From Candidatus Firestonebacteria bacterium RIFOXYD2_FULL_39_29 (GTDB lineage: Bacteria > Oederibacteriota > D2-FULL-39-29), in assembly GCA_001778375.1 (NCBI GenBank), contig MFGV01000021.1, positions 1 through 47,913 of the forward strand: a stretch of 47,913 nucleotides of DNA. Reading direction: 5' to 3'. The position numbers were made by a program, and so were the translations under genes. The notes under the pieces are model-generated. The model saw only the letters and a program-made list of their open reading frames with translations. It had not been told where the DNA came from and ran no database searches. Positions 32,216-39,335 of this stretch are shown here, in pieces; position 1 is the stretch's first letter; each line of letters begins with the position of its first letter.

Positions 32216-33762
32216 AAAAGATATTTGCTCTTCTTTTGCTGGCGTTGACTTCTTGTTTGCTTGCCCAGGAGGAGATTAAAAAAGACAGAGAACCGGTATT
32301 TGTACTTCCTGATGTTGTGGTCTCCGGGGAGTCGGACCTTAGAGTAGGAGTCGAGAAGAAAGATTTACTTCCTGCAAATTATCCGATGCCTCCGAAAGAG
32401 ACTCCGCTTATGGAAATGGAGTTTATAAAGGGTCCGTATCTGGAAGAAGATAAGAGATCCCCGATGCTTGAAAAAACTGAAGGTAAAAATCAGTTTGGAG
32501 AGTTAACAGCATATGCGGGAACTTTTGATAATTATTTTGCCAAATTAGCATACGGAAGACAATTTGAAAATCTTAGTTTTATAATTAATTTATTGGGAGA
32601 TAAAAAGAATTTTCTCCTTCAGGATTCGGGTTATACCAATATTTCAGCTTCCGGAGATTTGACATATTTTTTTAATAAGGCCTTGAAGCTGGGACTTACT
32701 CTTGATTATGAAAACGAGACGATAAAAACCCCTTATGCCTCGACACTGGGATTTTCCTCTGTTATAAAGGATTTTTATACCGCCTACTTGCGCGCCTCTT
32801 TGCCTCTTATGGACAAGCTCAGCTTGACTTCATATTTCAGCTTTGCAAGGTCAGATTTAAGTACTTTTGGAGTTGTAAACAATGAGACGAGTTTTGGTGT
32901 TAAAACTGATTTTGAGATGGTTTTTGAAAATAAAAAGCATCTTCCGGGTCTGGGTATAGATTTTCGAAACGACAATATTTTTGGCTGGAGTTATTCTGCT
33001 GCGTTGGAAGACAGATTTAAAATTGAAAATACCGACATATTTGTCGCTTTAAAAAGCGATAATGGCTGGCTTTTTGTGAATGCGAAAGCTGTATTTGATG
33101 TTGACGGCTTCACCCGTGTGTTTGTATCTTATGAACCGGGCAGGGTCTATCCAAAATTTAAAAATACCTATGACGATGATATATACCTTGTAAATCCCGG
33201 ACTTATGGCTGAAAACACCTGGCTAAATATAGGTGTGGGGGTGGAGCACAGATTATTAAAACAGATACCTGTAACTTTGGAGTTTTATAGAAAAGAAATA
33301 AGCGACCTTATCTCTTATGAGTCCGCAGGCCTCGCTACTTCCCCCGTAAATATTTCTAAAGCTTCAATAATAGGTGTAAATGTGAAAGAAGAATGGAAGA
33401 TATTTGACGGGCTTACTCAGAAATTGATTTATAAATATGTTAATGCGGCTAATCCTGATAATCCGGTAATGAATATTCCGTATATCCCTCTTCATTCGGC
33501 AACCCTGTCCGGTGAATATGTAATCACTGATTGGACTTTTGACGCCTCCTTTGAGTATAGAGGAGATATTTTCTACTCTCAGACGGTTACTGACAAGCTA
33601 AAAGATGTCTTTTTGGTCTCAGCAGGTGTCAAAAAAAGCTTTGGCGGAAATATCACAGTTTTCGTCAAAGGGGAAAACCTTTTAAACAGAGAGTATCAGA
33701 ATATCAAAGACTATTCATTGCCAAAAGCAGCAATAAAAGCAGGGGTTACGGTGAATTTCTAA
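32212..33762 (+). CDS. TonB-receptor-like outer-membrane barrel lacking a plug
   Basis: The 516-residue product has a signal peptide (1-19, ending CLLAQ) and a short N-terminal segment with VFVLPDVVVSGES, similar to the region just before the plug in TonB-dependent receptors. The usual plug of about 120 residues is not recognisable; barrel-like strands begin near residue 100. The C-terminus is typical of the receptor family: VFVKGENLLNREYQNI, ending in the outer-membrane beta-signal Phe. It may be a porin-like exporter or importer that uses the TPR partner encoded just upstream with a four-base overlap. A ligand cannot be predicted. Confidence 0.75.
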   Translation: MKKIFALLLLALTSCLLAQEEIKKDREPVFVLPDVVVSGESDLRVGVEKKDLLPANYPMPPKETPLMEMEFIKGPYLEEDKRSPMLEKTEGKNQFGELTAYAGTFDNYFAKLAYGRQFENLSFIINLLGDKKNFLLQDSGYTNISASGDLTYFFNKALKLGLTLDYENETIKTPYASTLGFSSVIKDFYTAYLRASLPLMDKLSLTSYFSFARSDLSTFGVVNNETSFGVKTDFEMVFENKKHLPGLGIDFRNDNIFGWSYSAALEDRFKIENTDIFVALKSDNGWLFVNAKAVFDVDGFTRVFVSYEPGRVYPKFKNTYDDDIYLVNPGLMAENTWLNIGVGVEHRLLKQIPVTLEFYRKEISDLISYESAGLATSPVNISKASIIGVNVKEEWKIFDGLTQKLIYKYVNAANPDNPVMNIPYIPLHSATLSGEYVITDWTFDASFEYRGDIFYSQTVTDKLKDVFLVSAGVKKSFGGNITVFVKGENLLNREYQNIKDYSLPKAAIKAGVTVNF

Positions 33763-33881
33763 GAAGCAGGCTTAATTTGAGATGAGATGAGTCAATCTTT
33801 AGGAAAAATCCGCTCAAGACTTCAATTTCCATTTGCCAAGTAAAGGTATACTGTCTACTTTTGTGTCGGCCTAAATGGGTA
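33763..33881 (+). other. Spacer between the barrel gene and the riboswitch promoter
   Basis: Nothing recognisable except the short repeat GAGATGAGATGAG near 33780. Confidence 0.4.
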
Positions 33882-33910
33882 TTGACTTTTAATGCTTTTG
33901 TTGTTAAAAT
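33882..33910 (+). promoter_or_regulatory. Promoter of the pilus/secretion operon
   Basis: TTGACT (33882-33887) and TAAAAT (33905-33910) are 17 bases apart. The start near 33917 lies just at the 5' edge of the GEMM aptamer, exactly where a riboswitch transcript should begin. Confidence 0.75.
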
Positions 33911-33917
33911 CTACTAG

Positions 33918-34004
33918 ACATCCGAAAAGGCACACTTGTCGTAAGGCGGGGTCGCAAAGCTACGGGTCCAGATGAAAGAGGCTGGATTGCCAAGCGCATC
34001 GATA
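33918..34004 (+). ncRNA. GEMM-I cyclic-di-GMP riboswitch aptamer
   Basis: The aptamer shows the GEMM hallmarks in order: AAAAGGCACAC, a hairpin capped by the GNRA loop GTAA (33941-33944), GGTCGCAAAGC (from 33950), ACGGGTCC (33962-33969), a variable loop, and GGATTGCCAAGC (33984-33995). GEMM-I RNAs bind c-di-GMP; one subgroup prefers cyclic AMP-GMP. Aligned by eye to the Vibrio Vc2 aptamer, the base at position 20 appears to be G, which fits c-di-GMP. The aptamer precedes an intrinsic terminator and the pilB-pilQ operon. Pilus genes are a known GEMM target class. Confidence 0.88.
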
Positions 34005-34026
34005 ACTTATTAATTTAGTTGCGAAC

Positions 34027-34068
34027 CGTCAAATTATCGCAGGATGCGGTAATTTGACGTATGTTTTT
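34027..34068 (+). terminator. Intrinsic terminator in the riboswitch expression platform
   Basis: CGTCAAATTATCGC (34027-34040) pairs with GCGGTAATTTGACG (34046-34059) over 14 bp including one G-U pair; the loop is AGGAT and TTTTT follows at 34064-34068. It lies 30 bases after the aptamer and 120 before pilB. Whether ligand favours or prevents it cannot be decided by eye; a weak competing pairing involving CGCA (from 33996) and TGCG (near 34020) is possible. Confidence 0.8.
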
Positions 34069-34092
34069 ATAATATTAAGCAATTCATTTAAT

Positions 34093-34173
34093 TCAGGTTC
34101 AGGGCAGTGAACCTGATTATGAAGAGAAGTTGGTTTATTGCGGGTAAGAGGATTTGTTTCAAAATATTTTGAA
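34093..34173 (+). promoter_or_regulatory. Additional hairpin and palindrome in the pilB leader
   Basis: TCAGGTTCA (34093-34101) and TGAACCTGA (34108-34116) form a nine-bp hairpin with loop GGGCAG. A perfect 16-bp palindrome TTCAAAATATTTTGAA (34158-34173) abuts the putative ribosome site AGGG. Neither is part of the GEMM platform. Confidence 0.5.
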
Positions 34174-34187
34174 TAGGGTCGGTCGAT

Positions 34188-35876
34188 ATGGATAAGCATC
34201 CGTTAGGTGAAATGCTTATACAGGAGAAGCTGATTACTCCTGCGCAATTGGAAAAGGCTATTGCTGAGCAAAAAGCCAGTAATAAACGCCTTGGTCATAC
34301 TTTAATTGATTTAGGTTATATCACTGAAGATGATCTTCTAAGAATACTTGGTAAACAATTAGACACACCTTACATCAACCTCAATGATGTTATAATCGAT
34401 CCCGAAATAATAAAATTAATTCCGGAAGACATTTGCAGAAGGTATAAAATTTTACCTTATAGTCAGGAAGATAATTCCGTTTATGTTGCAATGATAGATC
34501 CCCTGGATTTCCGGGTTATCAACGATCTCAAATTTTTGATTCATAAGGAAATTAAACCAATGCTTGCTAGTGCGAAAGCGCTGGCAAAATCAATTTCCAG
34601 ATATTACGGTCTGACAGATGAAATGCGTGATATGGTTAAGGAGATAGATAATAAGCTTCTTGATGATGGGGCCTGCGAAAGTGAGAAAGTAAATGAAATA
34701 TCTGATGATGCTCCTATTATTAAAATAGTAGACTTGATTATTATTAATGCGGTAAAAGAAAGAGCAACTGATATTCACATAGAGCCTTTTGAAAAGACGA
34801 TGAGAATACGATACAGAAAAGATGGAGTTCTTCATGAAGTGCCGGCTCCGCCTTTTCCGATTTATCCTGCAATGGTTTCACGTGTTAAGATTATGTCCAG
34901 GCTTGATATTGCTGAAACAAGACTTCCTCAAGACGGTCGTATTACAAAAAAAGTAACCGGAAGGGATATAGACTTTCGTGTTTCTATTGTTCCTAATCAG
35001 TTTGGTGAACGTATTGTTCTTAGGGTTCTTGACCGGGGCGCTACGGTGCTTGATTTGGAAAAGCTGGGTATGCAGGGCGAAGACTTAGTCAAATTTAATG
35101 AAGCTATCAACAAACCTTACGGTATGATTCTGATTTCCGGACCTACCGGTTCGGGTAAAACTACCACACTTTATGCTGCCTTAAATAAAATATATAATAC
35201 CGGCGAGAACATAATGACAATTGAAGACCCGATAGAATACTCTTTCTTTGGGATAGGACAGGTTGAAGTCAAAGAAGAAATAGGACTCACCTTCGCAAAA
35301 GTCCTGAGAAGTTTTCTCAGACATGACCCTGACATTATTCTCCTTGGTGAAATGCGTGATTTTGAAACTGCTGATATTGCGGTTAGAGCCGCTCTTACCG
35401 GCCATCTGGTGTTCTCAACTATTCATACTAATGATGCTCCAAGTTCTGTCACCAGACTCATTGATATGGGCATAGAACCTTTTCTTATTAATTCCTGTAT
35501 AGTCATGGTTATGTCCCAGCGTCTTGTAAGAAAAGCTTGTGAACATTGCAAAGAAGATTATATAATGACCGCTGATCAGCAATTGGCGGCGCTGGGGATT
35601 ATTATAAATAAAGCAGGCGCGAAGTTCTATAAAACCAGAGGGTGCGAGATTTGCGGCGGTTCGGGTTCAAGGGGCAGACTTGCAATCTATGAAATAATGG
35701 TTATGGACGGAGAGTTAAAAAATATGATTGCAAAAAGGGCTGAACCTCATGAACTTAAAGCTGCTGCTGTCAAAAATGGTATGCGGACTCTGTTTCAGGC
35801 AGGTATAGATCAAGCCTTAAAAGGCATGACTACGATTGATGAAATAATAAAAGTAGCAGGTACTGCCAATCAATAA
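34188..35876 (+). CDS. pilB: Type IV pilus/T2SS assembly ATPase PilB/GspE with tandem MshEN motif
   Basis: This hexameric ATPase powers pilus or pseudopilus polymerisation at the inner membrane. The 562-residue protein has Walker A GPTGSGKTT (318-326), Walker B with DPDIILLGEMRD (380-391) and a four-cysteine zinc site (C451, C454, C486, C489) typical of GspE/PilB. The N-terminus (5-57) matches the MshEN c-di-GMP-binding pattern: LGEMLIQEKLITPAQLEKAI ending at Q28, a five-residue spacer KASNK, then RLGHTLIDLGYITEDDLL ending at Q57. Copy 2 is canonical; copy 1 has Pro instead of the first Arg and Lys instead of Gly. It is the first gene of the riboswitch-controlled operon. Confidence 0.93.
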   Translation: MDKHPLGEMLIQEKLITPAQLEKAIAEQKASNKRLGHTLIDLGYITEDDLLRILGKQLDTPYINLNDVIIDPEIIKLIPEDICRRYKILPYSQEDNSVYVAMIDPLDFRVINDLKFLIHKEIKPMLASAKALAKSISRYYGLTDEMRDMVKEIDNKLLDDGACESEKVNEISDDAPIIKIVDLIIINAVKERATDIHIEPFEKTMRIRYRKDGVLHEVPAPPFPIYPAMVSRVKIMSRLDIAETRLPQDGRITKKVTGRDIDFRVSIVPNQFGERIVLRVLDRGATVLDLEKLGMQGEDLVKFNEAINKPYGMILISGPTGSGKTTTLYAALNKIYNTGENIMTIEDPIEYSFFGIGQVEVKEEIGLTFAKVLRSFLRHDPDIILLGEMRDFETADIAVRAALTGHLVFSTIHTNDAPSSVTRLIDMGIEPFLINSCIVMVMSQRLVRKACEHCKEDYIMTADQQLAALGIIINKAGAKFYKTRGCEICGGSGSRGRLAIYEIMVMDGELKNMIAKRAEPHELKAAAVKNGMRTLFQAGIDQALKGMTTIDEIIKVAGTANQ

Positions 35877-35882
35877 TTATTT

Positions 35883-35910
35883 AAAGGGGTTATAAAACCC
35901 TTTTAGGGTT
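35883..35910 (+). promoter_or_regulatory. Mutually exclusive hairpins between pilB and pilC
   Basis: AAAGGGGTT (35883-35891) pairs with AACCCTTTT (35896-35904). The AACCC of this arm can instead pair with GGGTT (35906-35910). The downstream ribosome site is GCGGAGG. The element could tune or process the mRNA. Confidence 0.45.
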
Positions 35911-35927
35911 AACGCGGAGGCTAAACA

Positions 35928-37166
35928 ATGCCAGTATTTTCGTATAGTGCTGTTGATTCAGACGGAAAAGCCTATAAAGGTGACGTTGACGCAGAGAGTA
36001 AAGATATTGCTGTAACAAAGCTCCAGCGTCAACGGTTAATGATCACCAGTATAAAAAGAAAATTGGCGATAACCCAGTTCTTCAATAAGAGCCTGTCCGG
36101 CGGGAATATCTCCCAGGATGATATTTTACTTTTTTCGAGACAGCTTGCAACTTTAGTTAAAGCCAGAATCCCTATTGAACAGTGTCTTGAAGTTTTGATA
36201 AATCAATTGGCTAATCCGCTGTTAAAGACAATAATTAAAAATGTCAGAAACGAGGTTATTTCCGGTACGCCGCTTTCTACCGCCATGAGTAAGTATCCCA
36301 AATACTTTGACAGTTTATATGTGGGCATGTTGAGGGCCGGCGAAGCTTCCGGTAAACTGCCGGAGATTCTTATTCGTACGGCAAAATATATGGACAGGAC
36401 ATCGAGGCTTCGCAATAAAGTAAAATCGGCAATGATTTATCCCATACTGGTCATTTTAGTCGGTATAGCCGTTGTGATATTTATTTTAACTTTTGTTATT
36501 CCCAAATTTCAAGATATGTATAAGACCATGGGCGGCAATCTGCCCTGGCTTACAAAAACGATGATTTACTTGAGTAACGATGTAATCGGTAAATATTTTT
36601 TAACTTTTCCTGCTGCTTTCTTTTCTTTTGGAATTATTATTTGCGGGATTTATTTTATTTCGAAACTTCTCGGCACGGAAAAAGGCAAATTTAAAAAAGA
36701 TGAAGTAATGTTACAGCTTCCTATACTCGGTGCTTATATGTCGAAAGTTATTTTTGCCAAATTTTCCCAGACTCTCGGTATTCTTGTAAATAACGGGGTG
36801 CCTATCCTTGAATCAATGGATTTAGTTTCTAAAACAGTAGGAAGTAAACCTGTCGAAAAGGCAATTCTTGATGCTAAAGAGAAGATTAAAGAAGGTGAAA
36901 AAATAGCGGATACCTTAAAAAAAAGCGCGTATTTTCCTGCGCTTGTTATCTCCATGGTGCATGTCGGCGAACAGACAGGTAAGCTTGGTGAAGTATTGGA
37001 GCAAATATCGGAGTTTTATGATGAGGAAGTTGAGATCTCAACAGCTGCTCTTACTGCGCTTATTGAGCCTTTACTTATTATCGGTCTTGCAGGTGTAGTT
37101 GCTCTTATTGTTATGGCTCTTTATCTTCCGGTCTTTAAAATGTACGGAAATATGAAAAAAAGTTAA
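35928..37166 (+). CDS. pilC: Pilus/T2SS inner-membrane platform protein PilC/GspF
   Basis: PilC/GspF is the polytopic platform on which the ATPase acts. The 412-residue protein has two T2SF domains (about 75-195 and 280-400), with the typical LFSRQLATLVKARIPIEQ and ILVNNGVPILESMDLVSKTVG, and MVHVGEQTGKLGEVLEQISEFYDEEV near the end. Membrane helices are near 175-200, 225-250 and 380-405. N-terminal FSYSAVDSDGKAYKGDVDAESKD is the family start. Length normal. CGGAGG precedes the ATG. Confidence 0.94.
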   Translation: MPVFSYSAVDSDGKAYKGDVDAESKDIAVTKLQRQRLMITSIKRKLAITQFFNKSLSGGNISQDDILLFSRQLATLVKARIPIEQCLEVLINQLANPLLKTIIKNVRNEVISGTPLSTAMSKYPKYFDSLYVGMLRAGEASGKLPEILIRTAKYMDRTSRLRNKVKSAMIYPILVILVGIAVVIFILTFVIPKFQDMYKTMGGNLPWLTKTMIYLSNDVIGKYFLTFPAAFFSFGIIICGIYFISKLLGTEKGKFKKDEVMLQLPILGAYMSKVIFAKFSQTLGILVNNGVPILESMDLVSKTVGSKPVEKAILDAKEKIKEGEKIADTLKKSAYFPALVISMVHVGEQTGKLGEVLEQISEFYDEEVEISTAALTALIEPLLIIGLAGVVALIVMALYLPVFKMYGNMKKS

Positions 37167-37195
37167 AAAGGATAAAATTAAAAAGGGGAGGCTTT

Positions 37196-37669
37196 ATGAA
37201 AAGAGGGAAAGGTTTTACACTGCTGGAACTGATGATTGTTATAGCGATTATCGGATTGTTAATAGCTATAGTAATACCGGATTTACTAAAGACGAGGGAG
37301 CAGGCGGAGATAGAATCCTGTAAGGCGTCGCTTCGAGGCGTGCAGTCAGCGCTGGAACTTTACTATACACATTACAAATATTATCCTGACAATTTACTGA
37401 CACCAATAAATGAAGGGTATCTGCAGGAAGGCGGCGACAAGGATCCGTGGGGCAGGGCGTACCGGTATCGTTTGGCTACCGGTTCCGGAGCTGCGAATGA
37501 ATCAGAAGGTGCAAAGACGGCGAATAACTACCTTATAGGAAGTGACGGACCGGATGCAAAGCAGGATACGGATGATGATGTTGAGCCGCCAATTAATACG
37601 AAACGGCATTCTTTTAAGAGCAATAAAACTTCTTCTGAATCAACCGGTGAGGGCGTTTCGGAGGAATAA
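37196..37669 (+). CDS. GspG-like major pseudopilin
   Basis: A 157-residue prepilin with a short basic leader, the prepilin-peptidase site G/FTLLELMIVIAIIGLL and Glu5 of the mature protein. The soluble part has the GspG features: a Pro/Tyr-containing turn, DPWGRAYRYR, and a calcium-loop-like GSDGPDAKQDTDDD. GspG is the major subunit of the T2SS pseudopilus, so this subunit argues for a secretion system rather than a classical pilus. The C-terminal 25 residues (polar, Lys/Ser/Glu-rich) extend beyond the usual end. GGGGAGG lies before ATG 37196. Confidence 0.88.
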   Translation: MKRGKGFTLLELMIVIAIIGLLIAIVIPDLLKTREQAEIESCKASLRGVQSALELYYTHYKYYPDNLLTPINEGYLQEGGDKDPWGRAYRYRLATGSGAANESEGAKTANNYLIGSDGPDAKQDTDDDVEPPINTKRHSFKSNKTSSESTGEGVSEE

Positions 37670-37859
37670 TTTGTTAGTGATTAAAGAAAACACAGCTTTT
37701 GACTTTTGCTGAATAAATGAAAGAAATTTTGGAAAGTAATGAAGATTTTAGCGGTTTTAAGACTCAATATTAATGGATAAAAAAGAAAGCCGATTAGGTT
37801 ATAAGGTACTTAAATTAAGCACCGGAAAAATGCAACAGCGAAGCAGGAGAGCAAAACCA

Positions 37860-38384
37860 ATGAGAAAAAGAGTAAAAAATAAAGGGCTTACACTGGTTGA
37901 GGTTCTTATTGCTGTTGCTTTTATTTCTCTGGTATATGCTTTTGTTATTCAGCTTTTCTTTAGCGGCTTCATGGATATTAACGTCGGAGATATCCAGGAA
38001 GAATCCGCGCGCCTTGCAAATAATGAAATGATAAGACTGTCAAGTATTGAGAACCCTCTTTATGTGGGCTTGCTTGAGATGCCGCAAGGCGGAGAGATAA
38101 TTGACAAGTTAAAAGCAGGGACAATGACGCCCAGTCAGCTGGTTGATGAAGGTATCGTTGTGCTGAAAACACTTCAGACTGTCGGGCAGATTCAGGATTC
38201 TTCAAATAACGAAGAAATAAGGATGTCAAGTGAAACCAGGGCTGATTTTACCAGAACAGTTGAATGGATGGTTATGGATGTAAATCCTGTTCTGGTCAGC
38301 ATTAAAGTAACGGTGAACTGGAGCGACCCTCGCGGTGAAATAAAAGACGGGGATTTTTTCCTGGAGACTCAGCTGTCAAATTAA
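37860..38384 (+). CDS. Minor pseudopilin (PilV/GspI-like)
   Basis: A 174-residue prepilin-type protein: KNKG/LTLVEVLIAVAFISLVYAF is the class III signal with Glu5 conserved, followed by a soluble domain of about 140 residues. Minor pseudopilins cap the pseudopilus. The frame is open back to 37773, but AGGAG (37845-37849) ten bases before ATG 37860 and the short leader favour this start. It lacks cysteines. Assignment to GspI versus GspH is uncertain. Confidence 0.78.
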   Translation: MRKRVKNKGLTLVEVLIAVAFISLVYAFVIQLFFSGFMDINVGDIQEESARLANNEMIRLSSIENPLYVGLLEMPQGGEIIDKLKAGTMTPSQLVDEGIVVLKTLQTVGQIQDSSNNEEIRMSSETRADFTRTVEWMVMDVNPVLVSIKVTVNWSDPRGEIKDGDFFLETQLSN

Positions 38385-38406
38385 TTTTTAGGAGATGTAC
38401 GTAGAA

Positions 38407-39321
38407 ATGAAAAAAACCTGTAAAAGGCACAAGGGTTTTACTCTTCTGGAGCTGATGATTGCTATGGGTATTTCCTCCCTCCTTCTTCTGGTTTTATATT
38501 ATGCTTATTTCCTTGCTCAGACATTCTTTTACATGGGTACTGATACCATTCAGGAACAAACATATGTGCGGAATCTTTTTTCTAAAATTTCAGAAGATTT
38601 GCAGTTTGCAAACCGTCTGAATTCTCTCGGAAATAATTGTGATGATTTGGAGTTTGAAATCTTTAACAGAACAGTAATTGATACCGATGCCAGTTCAAAT
38701 GATAAAACCGTGGAAGGTAATACTATTGCTTATTCTACTAAATCTTCCGGTGATTCCAAGTATATAATTCTTATGAAAAAGGTAGACAAATACGAATGGG
38801 TTTTGAAGTTTGGCCATAGCCAAAAGCCAAATGATAATGAATATCCCCTTGGTTATCCTGATGATATGCGTGATCCAAATGATGGCAAAAGACAGACAGA
38901 AACGGGAGAAGAAGAGGAAGTTCTTGAACAGGTTGATGGGAATGAATTTCTTATGAATACAATACAATTCATACCTTACGATCAAAAAGGAGAAAAGATT
39001 GAAAGCGCATCGGGATATGATTATAGTTCAATGAAAGCTTCAAGAAGCATCCGGATTGAGGTTGAATACCTGCTGAAAGGTGATTATGGTGATACGGCAA
39101 GATTAGCAACAAGAAAAAAAACAGCCACTGCGAATATTCTTTTTATAAGTTTTTCAATGCTTAGTACATCTACCGAAGAAGTCATGATTAATCCGGCTCC
39201 GGGTATTTTTAATATGTATTGCCTTGGCGATGTACCTGTAACATCTAAAAATAGCGCTTCAAAATATCTTCCCTGTACGGGCCTGAATGATTTTCAAAAG
39301 ATAAAGATAAGTATAAACTAG
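38407..39321 (+). CDS. Minor pseudopilin (PilW/GspJ-like)
   Basis: A 304-residue prepilin-type protein with KRHKG/FTLLELMIAMGISSLLLLVLYYAYF as the class III signal and Glu5. GspJ is about 200 residues, so this is longer, with an acidic insert around 160-185 (TETGEEEEVLEQVDGNE). ATG 38407 is preferred over ATG 38395 because AGGAG (38390-38394) touches the latter. It ends 14 bases before the PilM-PilN start. Confidence 0.78.
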   Translation: MKKTCKRHKGFTLLELMIAMGISSLLLLVLYYAYFLAQTFFYMGTDTIQEQTYVRNLFSKISEDLQFANRLNSLGNNCDDLEFEIFNRTVIDTDASSNDKTVEGNTIAYSTKSSGDSKYIILMKKVDKYEWVLKFGHSQKPNDNEYPLGYPDDMRDPNDGKRQTETGEEEEVLEQVDGNEFLMNTIQFIPYDQKGEKIESASGYDYSSMKASRSIRIEVEYLLKGDYGDTARLATRKKTATANILFISFSMLSTSTEEVMINPAPGIFNMYCLGDVPVTSKNSASKYLPCTGLNDFQKIKISIN

Positions 39322-39335
39322 AAAGGAGATTTAAA

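Noticed and set aside
33918-34004. GEMM-Ib (cyclic AMP-GMP) specificity for the riboswitch
   Set aside because: By eye the position equivalent to Vc2 G20 appears to be G, not A; alignment is uncertain, so it is not excluded.
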